Shown here piece by piece: positions 8,378-15,735 of a DNA stretch of 24,056 nucleotides. Every line of letters starts with the position of its first letter. Within the stretch, counting starts at the first letter, position 1. The notes under the pieces were generated by a model, which saw only the letters and a program-made list of their open reading frames with translations, made no database searches and had not been told where the DNA came from. This DNA is from CAYSVN01 sp964434585 (GTDB lineage: Bacteria > Patescibacteriota > Gracilibacteria > Peribacterales > Peribacteraceae): contig CAYSVN010000013.1 of NCBI GenBank assembly GCA_964434585.1, positions 1 through 24,056 on the forward strand, written 5' to 3'. The position numbers and the translations under genes were made by a program.

Positions 8378-8778
8378 CTAAATAGAAAACCTCTCTACTT
8401 TTCTGTAACCAAAAAAGTAACAAAAAAGTTTCGCACATGACAATTTTTCGCAGATGGTTTACTCCAAGTCGCTCACTATCCTTCTTCGGCGGATGGCCGC
8501 TGCCTCCTTTGGAAACCACACAGCTCAAAATTCACAGTGCGAGAATATACATAATACGAAACAGCATGTTTATACAACCCGCCTTCGCTCTAAATGTAAA
8601 TATTATCAATGATAATTTTATTATACTTTTACTATTGATAGCTACGTCGCGGTCTTTGATGATGACGTATCAAAGGCGCGCCGTAGCCTCCTCAACTTCA
8701 TACTTTAAAATAGCAACAGTAGTAAATCGAATCATGGCGAAGGCGGCCGTTTTCTGCATCGGCAAAAATGAACATAAT
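8378..8778. other. Gene-free stretch with GC-rich patches
   Basis: This stretch follows the helicase stop and precedes the convergent 99-residue gene. It begins with a weak possible terminator (AGAAAA/TTTTCT) and the near-repeat AAAAAAGTAACAAAAAAGTT. It then has patches clearly richer in G+C than the surroundings, including a strong hairpin at 8641-8687. A 122-codon open frame at 8437-8805 has no protein-like character. It may be the remnant of a repeat or of transferred DNA, but I recognise no family. Confidence 0.5.
8641..8687. repeat. Strong GC-rich imperfect hairpin
   Basis: The arm GCTACGTCGCGGTCTTTGAT pairs with ATCAAAGGCGCGCCGTAGC around an 8-nt loop, with one mismatch and one bulged base. 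The stem is far more stable than expected in this AT-rich genome. There is no U-run, so it is not a standard terminator. It resembles a REP-type palindrome in form only. Confidence 0.6.
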
Positions 8779-9078
8779 TTAATCTACAACTGTTCTTGCT
8801 TTTAATAATTTACGATATTGCCTTCGTAGCCTCTTTGAACTATCAGGAATGTGAGAATTGAACCTTGCTTCCACATTTTCTACGCCAGCTTGAATATTGT
8901 GAATTACCATCTCAGGCATTGGTAATAAAGTATTTCCCAAAAGTGAAATCGCATTACGGTAAATTTCTGAAAGAGCTTTGCAGTCTGCATAATATTCGAG
9001 CTTACGTAGTGTTCCACGAAAATTTGCATAATGTTCTTCTCGAGAATGATCCGGTGAAGGCATATATTCATCAACCAT
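8779..9078 (-). CDS. Hypothetical protein, 99 residues
   Basis: I do not recognise this gene. The protein is mostly helical and charged, with no signal peptide and no membrane segment, and ends in a basic region (KRLRRQYRKLLKAR). Codons strongly prefer A/T in third position as in the neighbouring genes, which favours this strand over the open frame on the opposite strand (8865-9080). A TACACT box 8 nt before the ATG gives the same promoter-to-start spacing as other genes here. It lies just downstream of rlmE in the same direction but has its own putative promoter. It could be a small regulator or an accessory gene remnant. Confidence 0.55.
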   Translation of the reverse strand: MVDEYMPSPDHSREEHYANFRGTLRKLEYYADCKALSEIYRNAISLLGNTLLPMPEMVIHNIQAGVENVEARFNSHIPDSSKRLRRQYRKLLKARTVVD

Positions 9079-9086
9079 AAGAATGC

Positions 9087-9092
9087 AGTGTA
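9087..9092 (-). promoter_or_regulatory. -10-like box of the 99-residue gene
   Basis: Minus-strand TACACT lies 8 nt before the ATG; no Shine-Dalgarno sequence and no clear -35 box. Confidence 0.3.
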
Positions 9093-9118
9093 CTAAAATT
9101 CAATAATACTGTCCAGAA

Positions 9119-9712
9119 TTACTTCTGACCCACTACATATACTTCCCTACTCCTATCCCTACTTGCTTTAGCTACTACAACCTTTAGCTTTTTAAAACGT
9201 GGCTTAAGGTCGTCGCGGTACCATTCATCAAAGTCAGAACCTCGAAGTACTTTCATAACACACCAGCCGCCTGGTACTAAAAACTCATCAGCAACCTCTA
9301 ACACCATATTATTAAGTTCTATGCTCCGCCATTGATCTACATCTTTAATACCACTCGTATCTGGCGCCAAGTCAGAGATAATCACATCTATTAAGTCCAC
9401 ACCAAGTTCAGTGCGAATACGAGGAAAGGCGTCATCATCAAGTAAATTAACTTCAAATGTTATAACGTCTTCTATTTCATCTATTGGGTTTCTATCTAGC
9501 CCAATAATAGTACTGCGTCCACCAACTTTACGGCTACAGTATTGGAGCCAAGACCCAGGAGCAGCACCAATATCTACAATAACCTTACCTGGTTTAATAA
9601 GGTTAAATTTTCGGTCTAATTCTTCTAATTTATAGATACTACGAGCGCGGTACCCTTCTTCACGTGCACGTTGGGCTAATTTGTCGTTTGGTTGATAGCG
9701 TTTAGGTGACAT
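9119..9712 (-). CDS. rlmE: 23S rRNA (uridine-2'-O)-methyltransferase RlmE/FtsJ
   Basis: SAM-dependent methyltransferase that modifies the 2'-O of U2552 (E. coli numbering) in the A-loop of 23S rRNA during late 50S assembly. Seen: SAM-binding motif DIGAAPGSW at 47-55 and the complete K-D-K-E catalytic set, Lys28 (RSIYKLEE), Asp114 (SDLAPDTSG), Lys154 (MKVLRG) and Glu190 (SREVYVV). At 197 residues it is close to the usual 200-210. The start gives the standard MSPKRYxPxDKLAQRAREEGYRAR beginning without any extension. It lies downstream of rpoC on the same strand but behind a strong terminator, and has its own perfect -10 box. Confidence 0.95.
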   Translation of the reverse strand: MSPKRYQPNDKLAQRAREEGYRARSIYKLEELDRKFNLIKPGKVIVDIGAAPGSWLQYCSRKVGGRSTIIGLDRNPIDEIEDVITFEVNLLDDDAFPRIRTELGVDLIDVIISDLAPDTSGIKDVDQWRSIELNNMVLEVADEFLVPGGWCVMKVLRGSDFDEWYRDDLKPRFKKLKVVVAKASRDRSREVYVVGQK

Positions 9713-9721
9713 AGGTAAATA

Positions 9722-9727
9722 ATTATA
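9722..9727 (-). promoter_or_regulatory. Perfect TATAAT -10 box of rlmE, leaderless spacing
   Basis: On the minus strand TATAAT is followed by TATTTACCT and the rlmE ATG, a 9-nt gap. Transcription would start about 1-3 nt before the start codon. It lies between the rpoC terminator and rlmE, which supports separate transcription. Confidence 0.5.
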
Positions 9728-9763
9728 ATGATATCTTTATTGTAGAAAAGGAAGAAAGAGAAG

Positions 9764-9798
9764 AAAAGGAAGAAGAGGTAAAACCTATTCTTCCTTTT
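9764..9798 (-). terminator. Rho-independent terminator of rpoC
   Basis: In the minus-strand RNA a 15-bp stem (AAAAGGAAGAATAGG with CCTCTTCTTCCTTTT, one mismatch) closes on a 5-nt loop and ends in UUUU followed by a pyrimidine-rich tract. It sits 30 bp after the rpoC stop. Confidence 0.75.
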
Positions 9799-9829
9799 AT
9801 ACATCTTCTACTTTTTCCATCTTGTTAGT

Positions 9830-12800
9830 CTACTCTTCGCTTTCTGTTTCCTCTTTTGCATCTACAGTTTTAGCATCAGCGGCATTTTCTTTTTCTTCTT
9901 CTCCACCAAAACGCTTACGGTAAACTTCCCCAGTCGGAATAAGGCGACCAATAATAACGTTTTCCTTAAGGCCTTGTAATTTATCAACAGAGTTTGTTGT
10001 AGCTGCTTCTACAAGCACGCGAACAGTTTCCTGGAATGATGCACCAGCCAGCCAACTATCAGTAGCTAGGGCAGCACGAGAGATTCCAAGGAGAATCTGT
10101 TCGTACGTAGCACCTTCTGCGTCTTTGTTTTTAAGTTTTACTTGCTCTAATTGGTATTCAACTTCACCAATATCTACCACTTCTCCTGGCAGGAGTTTTG
10201 TATCACCAGCATTTAAAATACGAACCTTAGAGAACATTTTACGAACAATAATTTCTAAGTGTTTATCATTAATTGTTTGTCCTTGCGAAGCATAAATATG
10301 CTGAACCTCTTGAACAACATAGTTTTGTGCAACATATGCACCACGTTTTTGCAGTAATTCTTGCAAGTTATAGTGCCCCATACTTAAAGCTTCACCAGCT
10401 TCAACCTCTTGGTTGTTTTTAACAATTAAGCTATCGCGTGAGGTAAATTCGTAACTACGAACTTGGTTTTCCTCATGTTTAATATGAATTTCACGGTGAC
10501 CAGCTTTTTCTACCGTACCAGCAATAGTAGCACGTAAGACTGATTTATCATTAGTAGACTTTGCGATAACGCCACGCTCTTTCATAAGGTCTCCTTTTTT
10601 AACAACAACTTCGTATCCTGCAGGAACAGCGTAAATATCAGTACCAAGCTCTTCAGACATTACACGAACAATACGCTTATCTCCTTTGTGTCCAATTTTA
10701 ATTTTACCAGAGATATCACTAAGGACAGCTGGAGTTTTAGGATTGCGAGCTTCAAACAGTTCTTCTACACGGGTTAAACCTTGGGTAATATCCGCTCCAT
10801 CAGCTACTCCTCCCATGTGGAACGTACGCATCGTAAGCTGTGTACCCGGTTCACCAATAGACTGTGCTGCAATAAGTCCAACTGGAACACCAATTTCTAC
10901 TGTTTTGTTATCACCAAGATCTCGACCGTAACATTTAATACAAATACCTTTACGTGTTTTACAGGTCATCATGCTACGTACTGGTATTTCTGTAATATCG
11001 TTAGCCATTAATTTTTCAATAACATTAGCATCAATCTCCTCGTTACGTTTGGCGATAGTTTTACCATCCACCTTAATAGCTTCAGCAAGTGAACGACCAA
11101 AAATACGGCTTTCAAGTTTTTCACCAATACGTTCACTATCTGCTTGGGTAATCCAGTGAACTTCTTTAGAACCACAATCTTCTTCGCGAATAATAATATC
11201 CTGCACTGCATCAACAAGACGACGAGTAAGGTATCCAGCTTCTGCAGTTTTAAGCGCAGTATCCGACTTACCTTTACGTCCTCCGTGTGTCGCAATAAAG
11301 TATTCTAGTACCGAGAATCCAAGTTTAAGGTTACTTTGAATCGGTAGTTCAATTGTTTTACCAGATGGATTGGCAACCAGTCCTTTCATACCAGCTAGCT
11401 GTGTTACCTGTCCCCAGTTACCACGAGCAGCACTATCAATAATGTAATAAACATCATTTTCTGGATTCTTTTTAAATTCATCAACCGTTACAGCAGTAAT
11501 TTCATTTTTTGTTTTACTCCAAAGTTTAATTGCGTGTGTATAACGTTCGTCTTCAGTAATAATACCTTGGTCATAATAATCTTGGATGTCTTTAATAATT
11601 TCACGAGAAGCATCAATCATTCCTTCACGCTGGTCGCTACTAACAAGGTCTGAAGCAGCCATGGAAATACCACTCATAGTAGCAGCTTTAAATCCTAAGT
11701 CTTTAATGCGATCAGCAAAAAGAACTGTTTCTTTTGTACCAACAGTATCAAGTGAAAGCGCAACAAGTTTAGAAAGATCTTTTTTACGCTGTACAACATT
11801 AATGTATTCCATACCTTCTGGCATAATGTTGTTGAACATTAGTCGTCCAATAGAGGTTTCAACCATTCCTTCCTCTTGCACATCGCGCATACGAACATTT
11901 ACTTTTGCTTGGACATCAACCAAACCAGTTTCAAAGGCTAGAATTGCTTCTTTACTAGAGCCAAAGTTCATACCTTCTCCTTTTTTACCATCGTGTACCT
12001 GGGTAATAAAGTAACAACCAAGCACCATGTCCTGCGTCGGGTCAATAACTGGTTCACCAGCAGAAGGCTTAAGAACGTTTGTTGCACTGCTCATTAATTC
12101 TTTTGCTTCGCGTTGAGCTCTATCAGATAGTGGCAAGTGCACCGCCATTTGGTCTCCATCGAAGTCAGCGTTATACGCAGCACATACAAGTGGGTGTAGC
12201 TGAATCGCCTTACCATCAATTAGTACAGGATTAAACGCTTGAATACCAAGACGGTGAAGAGTTGGCGCACGGTTAAGAAGTACGTATTTTTCATGAATAA
12301 CTTCTTCTAAAATGTCCCATACATATTTTTGGCCTTCTGTAATAAGTTTTTCTGCACCTTTTACATTGTGGGCATATTCCATTTGGATTAATTGACCAAT
12401 AACAAATGGCTTAAAAAGCTTCATAGCCATTTTCTTTGGTAGTCCACATTGATTTAGCTTAAGAGTAGGACCAACAACAATAACTGAACGTCCAGAGTAG
12501 TCTACACGTTTACCAAGTAAGTTTTGACGGAAACGACCCTGCTTACCTTTAAGCATGTCCGAAAGGCTGCGTAGTTTTCGACGGTCACCAGCAGTAAAGA
12601 GTGCTCTTCCACCACGGCCAGAGTTATTAAGAAGAGTATCAACCGATTCTTGCAGCATACGCTTTTCATTACGGTTAATAACTTCTGGAGCTCCAATACC
12701 CATTAATTTTTTAAGACGGTTATTACGGTTAATAACACGACGGTAAAGATCATTAAGGTCAGAGGCTGCAAAACGTCCACCATCAAGCTGCACCATCGGG

Positions 12801-13741
12801 CGTAGGTCTGGTGGAATAATTTGTAGGCGAGTTAAAATCATCCATTCTGGCTTAATATTAGCCTTCATAAGTGAAGAAACGAATTTAATACGCTTCATAA
12901 TTTTTTTAAGCTTCTGCCCACTACTATTCTTACGGTCTTCTTGTAATTGCTCCAGTAATTGTGGGAGGTCCATATTCATAATGATTTCGCGCAAGCTCTC
13001 TGCACCTGTCCCTGCACGGAATAAGTGACCAAACTTCATATTAAGTTCGCGGAATTTTAATTCTCCAAGTACTCCTCCAACTTCTAATTGGTTAAGGTCT
13101 TTAACAGCAGTATCGTAACTTTCTTTAAGGTCATCCATGTTGTCGGCTGTTTCTTTTTCTAACGCTGCAAGTTGTGCCTTAGAAGCCTTAGAGCTTTGTA
13201 GAGCAATTTTTGCTTGTTCAAACTCACGTTTAATATTTTTACTACGTTGGTCTCTATCTCTTTTTAGTTCCTCTAATGCAATTGTCTTCTGTTCTGTGTC
13301 TGCAGAAATAACAATATACGCAGCAAAGTAAACAATTTGCTCTAGGGTTTTAATTGGTAAATCTAGTAGTAAACCTAAACGAGAAGGCGAGCTACGTAAA
13401 AACCAAATGTGTGTTACAGGAACAGCTAAATTAATGTGCCCCATGCGCTCACGACGTACAATACTACGCGTTACTTCTACACCACATTTTTCACAGATAA
13501 CACCAGCGTAACGAATACCTTTATACTTACCACAAAAACATTGGAAGTTTTTAGTAGGACCAAAAATACGTTCACAGAATAAACCATCTGGCTCTGCACG
13601 TTGTGTACGATAGTTAACAGTTTCTGGCTTCGTAACTTCACCACGTGACCAACCAAGAATATCTTCTGGACTAGCAACACTTAAGGCAACACCGTCAAAG
13701 CTGTCGGTTGCTGCTGATTTCTTTTTATCTGGAGGAGGCAT
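9830..13741 (-). CDS. rpoC: DNA-directed RNA polymerase subunit beta'
   Basis: Largest catalytic subunit of RNA polymerase. Seen: N-terminal zinc ribbon with Cys68, Cys70, Cys83 and Cys86; active-site NADFDGD at 524-530, whose three Asp residues hold the catalytic Mg2+; rudder/lid region RFRQNLLGKRVDYSGRSV; a second four-Cys zinc site (about residue 856 and 924-934, including GICIKCYG); and the IAAQSIGEPGTQLTMRTFH segment near the trigger loop. The 1303 residues are within the family range. A charged coiled segment lies at about 150-225. The C-terminal tail is a short acidic, low-complexity stretch. The gene is first in its unit: upstream lies divergent nusA, not rpoB, which is unusual for bacteria. 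The start MPPPDKK was kept because no later Met fits the conserved N-terminus better. Confidence 0.98.
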   Translation of the reverse strand: MPPPDKKKSAATDSFDGVALSVASPEDILGWSRGEVTKPETVNYRTQRAEPDGLFCERIFGPTKNFQCFCGKYKGIRYAGVICEKCGVEVTRSIVRRERMGHINLAVPVTHIWFLRSSPSRLGLLLDLPIKTLEQIVYFAAYIVISADTEQKTIALEELKRDRDQRSKNIKREFEQAKIALQSSKASKAQLAALEKETADNMDDLKESYDTAVKDLNQLEVGGVLGELKFRELNMKFGHLFRAGTGAESLREIIMNMDLPQLLEQLQEDRKNSSGQKLKKIMKRIKFVSSLMKANIKPEWMILTRLQIIPPDLRPMVQLDGGRFAASDLNDLYRRVINRNNRLKKLMGIGAPEVINRNEKRMLQESVDTLLNNSGRGGRALFTAGDRRKLRSLSDMLKGKQGRFRQNLLGKRVDYSGRSVIVVGPTLKLNQCGLPKKMAMKLFKPFVIGQLIQMEYAHNVKGAEKLITEGQKYVWDILEEVIHEKYVLLNRAPTLHRLGIQAFNPVLIDGKAIQLHPLVCAAYNADFDGDQMAVHLPLSDRAQREAKELMSSATNVLKPSAGEPVIDPTQDMVLGCYFITQVHDGKKGEGMNFGSSKEAILAFETGLVDVQAKVNVRMRDVQEEGMVETSIGRLMFNNIMPEGMEYINVVQRKKDLSKLVALSLDTVGTKETVLFADRIKDLGFKAATMSGISMAASDLVSSDQREGMIDASREIIKDIQDYYDQGIITEDERYTHAIKLWSKTKNEITAVTVDEFKKNPENDVYYIIDSAARGNWGQVTQLAGMKGLVANPSGKTIELPIQSNLKLGFSVLEYFIATHGGRKGKSDTALKTAEAGYLTRRLVDAVQDIIIREEDCGSKEVHWITQADSERIGEKLESRIFGRSLAEAIKVDGKTIAKRNEEIDANVIEKLMANDITEIPVRSMMTCKTRKGICIKCYGRDLGDNKTVEIGVPVGLIAAQSIGEPGTQLTMRTFHMGGVADGADITQGLTRVEELFEARNPKTPAVLSDISGKIKIGHKGDKRIVRVMSEELGTDIYAVPAGYEVVVKKGDLMKERGVIAKSTNDKSVLRATIAGTVEKAGHREIHIKHEENQVRSYEFTSRDSLIVKNNQEVEAGEALSMGHYNLQELLQKRGAYVAQNYVVQEVQHIYASQGQTINDKHLEIIVRKMFSKVRILNAGDTKLLPGEVVDIGEVEYQLEQVKLKNKDAEGATYEQILLGISRAALATDSWLAGASFQETVRVLVEAATTNSVDKLQGLKENVIIGRLIPTGEVYRKRFGGEEEKENAADAKTVDAKEETESEE

Positions 13742-14122
13742 AAAAATTAGGGAATAGGAATTAGGATTTAGGGATTAATGCATAAGTTTTTATGCGCTAA
13801 AACTCAAAATTAAATATAATAGAAAAATCGCCGCCCATCTGCCTAGTCGTCTATCCTAGGTGACGGTACGCCAATTTGTGTGTTAATTATAAGGATAATT
13901 AGCAATTTGAAAAGCATTGTTTATTTACATAACAATAAAAATGTGTTGTAGCGAAAAAAAAGGAAGATATAAGATAATACATAACAGTTACAGCTGATAA
14001 TGAAATTGTCCTTGTTTAGCAGCAATAGATGCTTTAATATAAATACAGAAGTAGTAATCTTCCCCATCCACTTAATTGCTGGTTGGCCAGTTCCTACTAA
14101 ATAATCCATTCCCCTTTTACCT
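13742..14122. promoter_or_regulatory. Divergent rpoC-nusA intergenic region
   Basis: No gene is supported here. On the rpoC side there are TTAGG-like runs (13747-13774), a GCATAA/TTATGC hairpin (13780-13795) and a TATTATATTT stretch that could be a -10 box, giving rpoC a leader of about 80 nt. A CCTAG/CTAGG hairpin (13842-13860) and a TAATTAT/ATAATTA hairpin (13884-13901) lie in the centre. The long structured leaders contrast with the leaderless pattern elsewhere and may carry control of polymerase and NusA synthesis. Confidence 0.45.
14076..14103 (+). promoter_or_regulatory. Possible nusA promoter
   Basis: TTGCTG, a 16-nt spacer and TAAATA precede the first nusA ATG by about 20 nt. The match is only moderate, and no Shine-Dalgarno sequence follows. 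Confidence 0.25.
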
Positions 14123-15607
14123 ATGAGAGCATCATTCATGGCTGCCATTAACCAGATTTGTAACGAGAAAAATGTTGATCCAGAACAAGTTATTGAAGCA
14201 GTTAAGCAAGCAATTGCAACGGCCTACCGTAAAGATTACGGTAATCGCGAACAAGAAATTCGTGTCGAATTCCACGAAGGGCAAGACATGCCTACTATTT
14301 TACTTGTTAAAGAAGTGGTAGAAGATGTTGAAAACGACAATTTTGAAATTAGCTTAAAAGATGCCCAAAAAGTAAAACCAGACGCCGAAGAAGGTGATGA
14401 AATTGCTATTGATGTAACACCAGTAGAGTATGGACGCATTGCTGCTCAGGCCGCTAAACAAGTTATTTTACAAAAAATTGGAGAAGCCGAAAAACAAAGT
14501 ATGTTTGAAATGTTTAAAGATCGCGAAGAAGAATTACTGACAGCTTCTGTAACGAAGGTAGAACATAACTGGATTACACTAGAAATTGAAGGTGCTACTG
14601 TTTCACTCCCTTGGCGTGAGCAAATTCCTGGTGAACACTACTACACTGGTAAGCGTTTCCGTGTGTATCTACAACGTGTAGAACTAACTGGTAAAGGCCC
14701 TCAATTACGTATTTCTCGTACGCACCCTGGGTTTGTAAAAAAACTACTAGAATTAGAAATTCCAGAAGTGCGTAACGAAGATGTCGAAATTAAAGCAGTA
14801 GCCCGTGACGCTGGTTTCCGTAGTAAGGTGGCTGTCTTTAGTGACCAACCAAACATTGACCCTATTGGAGCCTGTGTTGGGCAAAAAGGTGTACGTATTC
14901 AAGCTGTAATGGAAGAATTAAACGGTGAACGTGTAGATATGATTGAGTGGAGCGCTGATCCAGTGCGTTTGATTATCAATTCTCTACAGCCTGCAGAAAT
15001 TTCTGCAGTTATTATTGTAAACGACGTAGAGGGTGAAGATGATCGTGGTCGCAAAATTAAAAAACGTGCTGCTGTATTTGTAGAAGAAGAACAACGCCCA
15101 ATGGCTATTGGTAAAAAAGGTCAAAACATTCGCTTAGCAACAGATCTTACTGGGTTCGAGTTAGATATGTATAACCTAGAAGAACTACCAGCGTTTAAAG
15201 CAAAAATGTCAGAACTGCGCGGAGAAGAAATTACCGTTCATGAAATTGTCCATGGAGATGAAAACGAAGAAGCAGAAATTGAGATTGGAAAAGCTGACGA
15301 AGCAGAAATGAGTGATGCTGTTCGTAAAGCATTAGAATCTGCAGGCACGGAAGAGGTAAAAGAAGAAGATGAGCCAAAAGTTGAAGAGGTAGAAAAAGAA
15401 GAAGAAATTTCTGAGCCAGAAACAACATCTGACACCTCTGACACTCCTGAAACATCTGCAACGTCTGAAACTTCAGGCTTTGTTGCTTCTAAAACTGGTA
15501 AAAAATACTACAGTGCAGATAGTGCTGCTGGTAAAAAAATTAAAGAAGAAAATCGTGTTACATTTACCACCGCTCAAGAAGCTGAGGCGGCTGGATACAA
15601 AGCGTAA
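14123..15607 (+). CDS. nusA: Transcription termination/antitermination factor NusA with extra C-terminal tail
   Basis: RNA polymerase-binding factor acting in pausing, termination and rRNA antitermination. Seen: N-terminal polymerase-binding domain (to about 130), S1 domain (about 136-200), KH1 with GACVGQKGVRIQAV (about 249-264) and KH2 with AIGKKGQNIRLATD (328-341). After the KH domains come an acidic Glu/Ser/Thr-rich linker (about 378-450) and a separate 43-residue end (GFVASKTGKKYYSAD..., 452-494). This resembles the Ada-type zinc-binding fold common in candidate-phyla proteins, but lacks all Cys. It is not one of the E. coli acidic repeat domains. The start may instead be the ATG at 14138, which fits the family N-terminus better. 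It is transcribed away from rpoC and is probably monocistronic. Confidence 0.95.
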   Translation: MRASFMAAINQICNEKNVDPEQVIEAVKQAIATAYRKDYGNREQEIRVEFHEGQDMPTILLVKEVVEDVENDNFEISLKDAQKVKPDAEEGDEIAIDVTPVEYGRIAAQAAKQVILQKIGEAEKQSMFEMFKDREEELLTASVTKVEHNWITLEIEGATVSLPWREQIPGEHYYTGKRFRVYLQRVELTGKGPQLRISRTHPGFVKKLLELEIPEVRNEDVEIKAVARDAGFRSKVAVFSDQPNIDPIGACVGQKGVRIQAVMEELNGERVDMIEWSADPVRLIINSLQPAEISAVIIVNDVEGEDDRGRKIKKRAAVFVEEEQRPMAIGKKGQNIRLATDLTGFELDMYNLEELPAFKAKMSELRGEEITVHEIVHGDENEEAEIEIGKADEAEMSDAVRKALESAGTEEVKEEDEPKVEEVEKEEEISEPETTSDTSDTPETSATSETSGFVASKTGKKYYSADSAAGKKIKEENRVTFTTAQEAEAAGYKA

Positions 15608-15630
15608 ATTTCCACTTGTAAAATTTGTCT

Positions 15631-15652
15631 GGACCGATCAAACTATCGGTCC
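15631..15652. terminator. Hairpin between nusA and tRNA-His
   Basis: A perfect 8-bp stem GGACCGAT/ATCGGTCC with a 6-nt loop lies 24 bp after the nusA stop and 5 bp before the tRNA. It has no following U-run in either direction, so it may be a weak terminator or a processing signal. Confidence 0.45.
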
Positions 15653-15657
15653 ATCGT

Positions 15658-15735
15658 GGCGAGATTAGCTCATTTGGTTAGAGCGTCCGGTTGTGGTCCG
15701 GAAGGTGGCGGGTTCGAGCCCCGTATCTCGCCCCA
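15658..15735 (+). tRNA. tRNA-His (anticodon GUG)
   Basis: Complete cloverleaf: acceptor GCGAGAT/ATCTCGC, D-arm GCTC/GAGC, anticodon stem TCCGG/CCGGA with loop TTGTGGT (anticodon GTG), and T-arm GCGGG-TTCGAGC-CCCGT. A G at position -1 faces discriminator C73, the histidine-specific identity pair, and is encoded in the DNA; the 3' CCA is encoded too. The gene is intact although the antisense recombinase reading frame ends inside it, consistent with its being the integration target. Confidence 0.97.

Noticed and set aside
8437..8805. 122-codon plus-strand open frame
   Set aside because: It spans the GC-rich hairpin region and overlaps the better-supported minus-strand 99-residue gene; no domain and no consistent codon usage.
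8865..9080. 71-codon plus-strand frame opposite the 99-residue gene
   Set aside because: The protein looks plausible, but codon third positions favour the minus strand, which also has a correctly spaced promoter box.
13921..14148. 75-codon minus-strand frame overlapping the nusA start
   Set aside because: It is antisense to the nusA N-terminus, and its hydrophobic end comes from AT-rich intergenic DNA.
9830..15672. Reassigned UGA codon (as in some candidate phyla)
   Set aside because: No in-frame TGA occurs in rpoC, nusA, the helicase or other conserved genes, and Gly is encoded by GGN. The rarity of TGA stops is explained by low G+C and chance.
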